A DNA stretch of 8,627 bases from JAVVRI01 sp036654795 (GTDB lineage: Bacteria; Bacteroidota; Bacteroidia; Bacteroidales; Tannerellaceae). Both the position numbers and the translations under genes were made by a program. Positions 5,892-8,627 of this stretch are shown here, piece by piece. Position 1 is the first letter of the stretch; each line of letters opens with the position of its first letter. The stretch covers positions 1-8,627 of the forward strand of contig JAVVRI010000123.1 in assembly GCA_036654795.1 (NCBI GenBank). The letters run 5' to 3'. Under the pieces are notes generated by a model that saw nothing but the letters and a program-made list of their open reading frames with translations, was not told the origin of the DNA and did not search any database.

Positions 5892-7090
5892 ACTGTTTCT
5901 TTTTCTTTTCTGAATACTCCTAATATATAGATAAGCGACAGAGCCGCTAATGATGCTTCGAAGAGGAACAGGCCGTGATAGCTGGTGTGGTCTGCTATTT
6001 TTCCACTAAGGATGGCTATCAGCATGCCGCTCAGGTGGGTGATAACGGTCTGGATGGTGAAGTCGGTTCCTTCACGTCCCGGGCGGACACAGTCCATGGC
6101 GGTGGTATAGACGATGATGGTGGACATCCCGTAGCTTCCCCAAAGAAGGAATATCCCGCCGTAAAGTCCCACCGTTGTGGGTTGCAGGTAGGAGAGCCCT
6201 ACAAAATAGAGCGCAGCCAGAAGAATGAATGTGGCGAAGAGGATGCGCGCCCGATGCCGTCCGATGCGGCGCACGATGAAGCCTCCGGCAAAGGAGGATA
6301 GGAAGCCGATAAAGGTTCCTGCCACCCCGCTCATCACTCCGATCTCTTTCATGTTGTAACCAAGGTCTACCAGAAAAGGCTTCACCATGGCCAGTGTGCC
6401 GATCAGTCCGGCATAGTAGAGAAAGAGGAAGCCCACCTGTTTCCAGATGTTCCGCTGGGTGAAGAAGTAGAACACGTCAGCCTTCTTTGCCCGTTCGTGT
6501 GCCTTCTTAGGTTGAACGGTAATTCCTTTGTTGAATAGCAAGGGGAGGAGGGCTACAACGACAAATAGCGCCAGACAGGGTAGCAGGTAGTTCCATCCGA
6601 TCTGCTTGAAAAGTAGCAGCAGAATGCCACTACCCACCAATGCTCCTCCAAAGCTTCCCATGGACTGCATGCTGTTAGCCAGGCTTTTGTCTTTCTTGCT
6701 AAAAGAGAGCACGGCCAGTGCATCGGTCGCAATGTCTTGTGTGGCAGAAGCGATAAAGGAGATGATGATAAGGGCTACAATGGTGTAGAAGTCGGCCTTG
6801 AAGTCGAGGAAGGCAACCGCCAGTATGAGGGCAGCGTAGACGAATTCGGAAGAGAATATCCATCGCTTGTAATCTCCCGTAGTGGCTGCATGGCGGTCTA
6901 CCATCGGCGACCAGAGGAACTTCAATATCCACGGTAGCTTGATTAGTTGCAACAATCCGATGGCGGATAGCGAGAAGTTCTCTTGCCGCATCATCACGGG
7001 GATGACGGTGGAGAAGAAGCTCATCGGAATGGTCTGCGCAATGTAAAGGCAGAAGAAGGTTCCTAGGTTGAATATCCTGTTATTTTGCAT
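5888..7090 (-). CDS. MFS permease, AmpG/RhtX/FptX-like
   Basis: This 400-residue, strongly hydrophobic protein has the layout of a 12-helix major facilitator permease, with a basic central loop around residues 190-205 (QPKKAHERAKKADV). Two motifs place it in the AmpG-related branch: KLPWILKFLWSPMVDR (51-66) and SATQDIATDA (115-124). AmpG itself imports muropeptides. The related RhtX and FptX are single-protein inner-membrane siderophore permeases encoded beside their TonB-dependent receptors. A receptor gene ending 4 bp upstream favours the siderophore-type role, and hemN overlapping downstream favours a tetrapyrrole or iron complex as cargo. That substrate is an inference. No binding protein or ABC component is visible. 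The first ATG is preceded by an A-rich GAAAAG stretch. Confidence 0.85.
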   Translation of the reverse strand: MQNNRIFNLGTFFCLYIAQTIPMSFFSTVIPVMMRQENFSLSAIGLLQLIKLPWILKFLWSPMVDRHAATTGDYKRWIFSSEFVYAALILAVAFLDFKADFYTIVALIIISFIASATQDIATDALAVLSFSKKDKSLANSMQSMGSFGGALVGSGILLLLFKQIGWNYLLPCLALFVVVALLPLLFNKGITVQPKKAHERAKKADVFYFFTQRNIWKQVGFLFLYYAGLIGTLAMVKPFLVDLGYNMKEIGVMSGVAGTFIGFLSSFAGGFIVRRIGRHRARILFATFILLAALYFVGLSYLQPTTVGLYGGIFLLWGSYGMSTIIVYTTAMDCVRPGREGTDFTIQTVITHLSGMLIAILSGKIADHTSYHGLFLFEASLAALSLIYILGVFRKEKETV

Positions 7091-7094
7091 CTTT

Positions 7095-8627
7095 TCAATT
7101 AAGCGTTATTACAATGTTGGCTCCGATAGTAAACGGACGCCCCTGTTGTGCCAATCCTTTGCCTGCCGACTCGAAATAGAAGGCTGTATAGTGGGTGTTC
7201 GTTATGTTTTTAGCCCAAATGGCAAAGGTAGCAAAACCTTTGGTTATTGAAACTTTTCCGTTCAATTGTCCGTAGAAAGATTGCGAAACGAGATTGTCTT
7301 CTTTCCAACGGATAGCGCCCGTCCCGGTGTAGTTGGCACTGATCGTAAAGCGATCGATGTGTGGGCAGGGATTGGCAAAGGTATAGTCTGCGCCAAGCGC
7401 AAAGGTGTGCGAAGGTACCATCGGCAGGTAGTTGCCCGAATAATCAATTTCTTTGTCACCCTTCCGGTCTTTGTAGTCTTTGAAGGTGGCGTGGGTGAAG
7501 CCGTAGTTGGCTTGTAGCATAAGGCCGTTGACGGGGTTTCCCTGCAAACTGACCTCCATCCCCTTGCTTTCGCTCCGGCCGGCGTTTGTCTGCATCGCTC
7601 CGCGACCGGAGGGAAGTGTCTGACTGATCTGTTGATTCCTCCAGTCGATCCAGAAAAGGGCTACTTCGGCATTGAGGCGGTTATCCAGAAAGGGATGCTT
7701 GGCGCCCAGTTCGTAGTTCCAGCTACTTTCCGGTCGGAAAGAGCGATTCTCTTCGCGCTCGAAAGAGGTGTTGAATCCACCTGTTTTGTAACCTTTCGTC
7801 ACGGTGGCATACAGGATTCCGCTGGATGGAAAGAGATATTGCAAGGCGATCTTCGGCGTAACTTGGCTGAACTTGAGCCGGCTGTCGAAAGCTTCCACCT
7901 GCTTGCTCTCATTCTCCGTATCTTTAAAGGATAGATAGTCGGTGGATGCCCGCTCGTAGTCGTAACGGATGCCGAGGGTGAGGGAGAGGCCGTCGGTCAA
8001 TATATGATCCAGCGTAGACTGGTGGTAGAGGGCGATGCCGTAGGTCGGCGTGTCGTATAACTTGCGTGTGCTGTATTTTTTTGATAGATAGTCCAGAGTC
8101 ACCGTGTTGTCTATGCCTTGCCAAAAGCCGAAAGCACCGAAAAGCCATTTATAGTGGCCGAGTGTGGTCGATTTGATGTTGAACTCTTCCGACACCATCT
8201 TTTGTTTCTGGTCTTGTCTGGCAAAATAGATACTCTTGGTAGAGAAGTCCTGATCGATGCCCTGGTGGTCGGACAGATATTGAAAGGCTGTTTTGCTGCT
8301 CAGGCTGTATCCCTCTGCCCGGTATTCCACCGTCAGGCCGGTGGTAGAGAGGGTACGTTTATAGGAACTGTAGTCGTTGTAGTTCACTTCTCCAGGTTTG
8401 TGGGTCACCGAGTCGCAAGCAGCATACGGGTAGCCGCCTTGATTGGAGTAGTCGAACGAGCTCATCAATCCGAGCGATAGTTTATTGTTGGGTTGCCATT
8501 CCAGACGGATACGTCCGGAGCCGCTTTTCTGATTGTCGGCCGGCGTGTGTGTATATAGATTGGTGTAGTATCTATCGCTTCTGTTGTAATTGCCGGAGAC
8601 GGCATAACCAAACTTCTTTCCAATTTT
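7095..8627 (-). CDS. TonB-dependent outer-membrane receptor (5' end missing)
   Basis: The frame stays open from the window edge to the TGA at 7095-7097, giving the last 510 residues. In-frame TTG/ATG codons at 8463-8468 are internal, since barrel-like sequence continues upstream of them. The fragment is all beta barrel: repeated amphipathic, aromatic strands, GIRYDYERAS, and YATVTKGYKTGGFN (7770-7811), a motif typical of siderophore receptors. NAGRSESKGMEVSLQGN and a C-terminal GRPFTIGANIVITLN follow. The N-terminal plug, TonB box and signal peptide lie outside. It resembles siderophore/iron-complex receptors (FyuA, FptA style) more than SusC glycan receptors. It ends in asparagine, not the usual aromatic residue. 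It leads a cluster with an FptX-like permease and hemN-hemG, so an iron complex or porphyrin is the likely ligand. The ligand cannot be read from the sequence. Confidence 0.9.
   Translation of the reverse strand, partial: KIGKKFGYAVSGNYNRSDRYYTNLYTHTPADNQKSGSGRIRLEWQPNNKLSLGLMSSFDYSNQGGYPYAACDSVTHKPGEVNYNDYSSYKRTLSTTGLTVEYRAEGYSLSSKTAFQYLSDHQGIDQDFSTKSIYFARQDQKQKMVSEEFNIKSTTLGHYKWLFGAFGFWQGIDNTVTLDYLSKKYSTRKLYDTPTYGIALYHQSTLDHILTDGLSLTLGIRYDYERASTDYLSFKDTENESKQVEAFDSRLKFSQVTPKIALQYLFPSSGILYATVTKGYKTGGFNTSFEREENRSFRPESSWNYELGAKHPFLDNRLNAEVALFWIDWRNQQISQTLPSGRGAMQTNAGRSESKGMEVSLQGNPVNGLMLQANYGFTHATFKDYKDRKGDKEIDYSGNYLPMVPSHTFALGADYTFANPCPHIDRFTISANYTGTGAIRWKEDNLVSQSFYGQLNGKVSITKGFATFAIWAKNITNTHYTAFYFESAGKGLAQQGRPFTIGANIVITLN

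Noticed and set aside
5888..7090. Naming the permease ampG
   Set aside because: The family motifs fit, but the neighbours are a TonB receptor and heme genes, not cell-wall recycling genes. RhtX/FptX-type transporters share the same motifs.
8463..8468. TTG/ATG as the start of the TonB receptor gene
   Set aside because: The same frame continues upstream to the window edge for 53 more codons with barrel-like strands, and a receptor needs a plug and signal peptide, so these are internal codons.
7632..8480. Plus-strand open frames of 100 and 120 codons antisense to the TonB receptor
   Set aside because: They are shadows of the barrel-coding frame. No promoter or conserved feature supports them.
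1..8627. Search by eye for tRNA, rRNA, riboswitch, CRISPR or insertion-sequence signals
   Set aside because: No such structure was recognised. Coding regions fill almost all of the window and the only sizeable gap (911-1107) is accounted for by promoters and the repeat.

Overview
The window looks like a chromosomal segment of a Bacteroidales bacterium of the Bacteroides/Parabacteroides type. Three things support this: the protein sequences (notably GMP kinase, NadD and the YicC-family protein), the yicC-gmk-nadD gene order, and two promoters that match the Bacteroides -7 consensus TAnnTTTG instead of a sigma-70 -10 box. The genus is an inference. Nothing suggests a phage, transposon or CRISPR array.

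Left part (1-3123), housekeeping. The last 22 codons of an unidentified plus-strand gene (1-66) are followed by a hairpin terminator. Next comes tsaB on the minus strand (t6A tRNA modification). A 197-bp divergent intergenic region follows. It holds one promoter facing each way and a degenerate 7-bp tandem repeat that also forms a 25-bp near-palindrome. The plus-strand operon yicC (endoribonuclease family) - gmk (GMP kinase) - nadD (NAD synthesis) comes next, with a 13-bp gap and then an ATGA overlap.

Right part (3106-8627), a tight minus-strand cluster of four genes. In transcription order these are a TonB-dependent outer-membrane receptor (5' end beyond the window), an AmpG/RhtX/FptX-like MFS inner-membrane permease, hemN (oxygen-independent coproporphyrinogen III dehydrogenase) and hemG (FAD-dependent protoporphyrinogen oxidase). 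Junctions are a 4-bp gap, a 4-bp ATGA overlap and a 5-bp gap, so the genes are probably co-transcribed and translationally coupled. The last gene, hemG, runs convergently into the end of nadD with an 18-bp overlap.

The most interesting reading is that these four genes form one pathway. The receptor and permease would bring in an external tetrapyrrole, or an iron/metal complex, and HemN plus HemG would carry out the two steps from coproporphyrinogen III to protoporphyrin IX. Bacteroides-type anaerobes are known to lack the early steps of heme synthesis and to need heme or a porphyrin, so a dedicated porphyrin(ogen) salvage locus makes sense. The transported substrate is inferred from gene context, not shown by the sequence. 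No ferrochelatase gene lies in the window.
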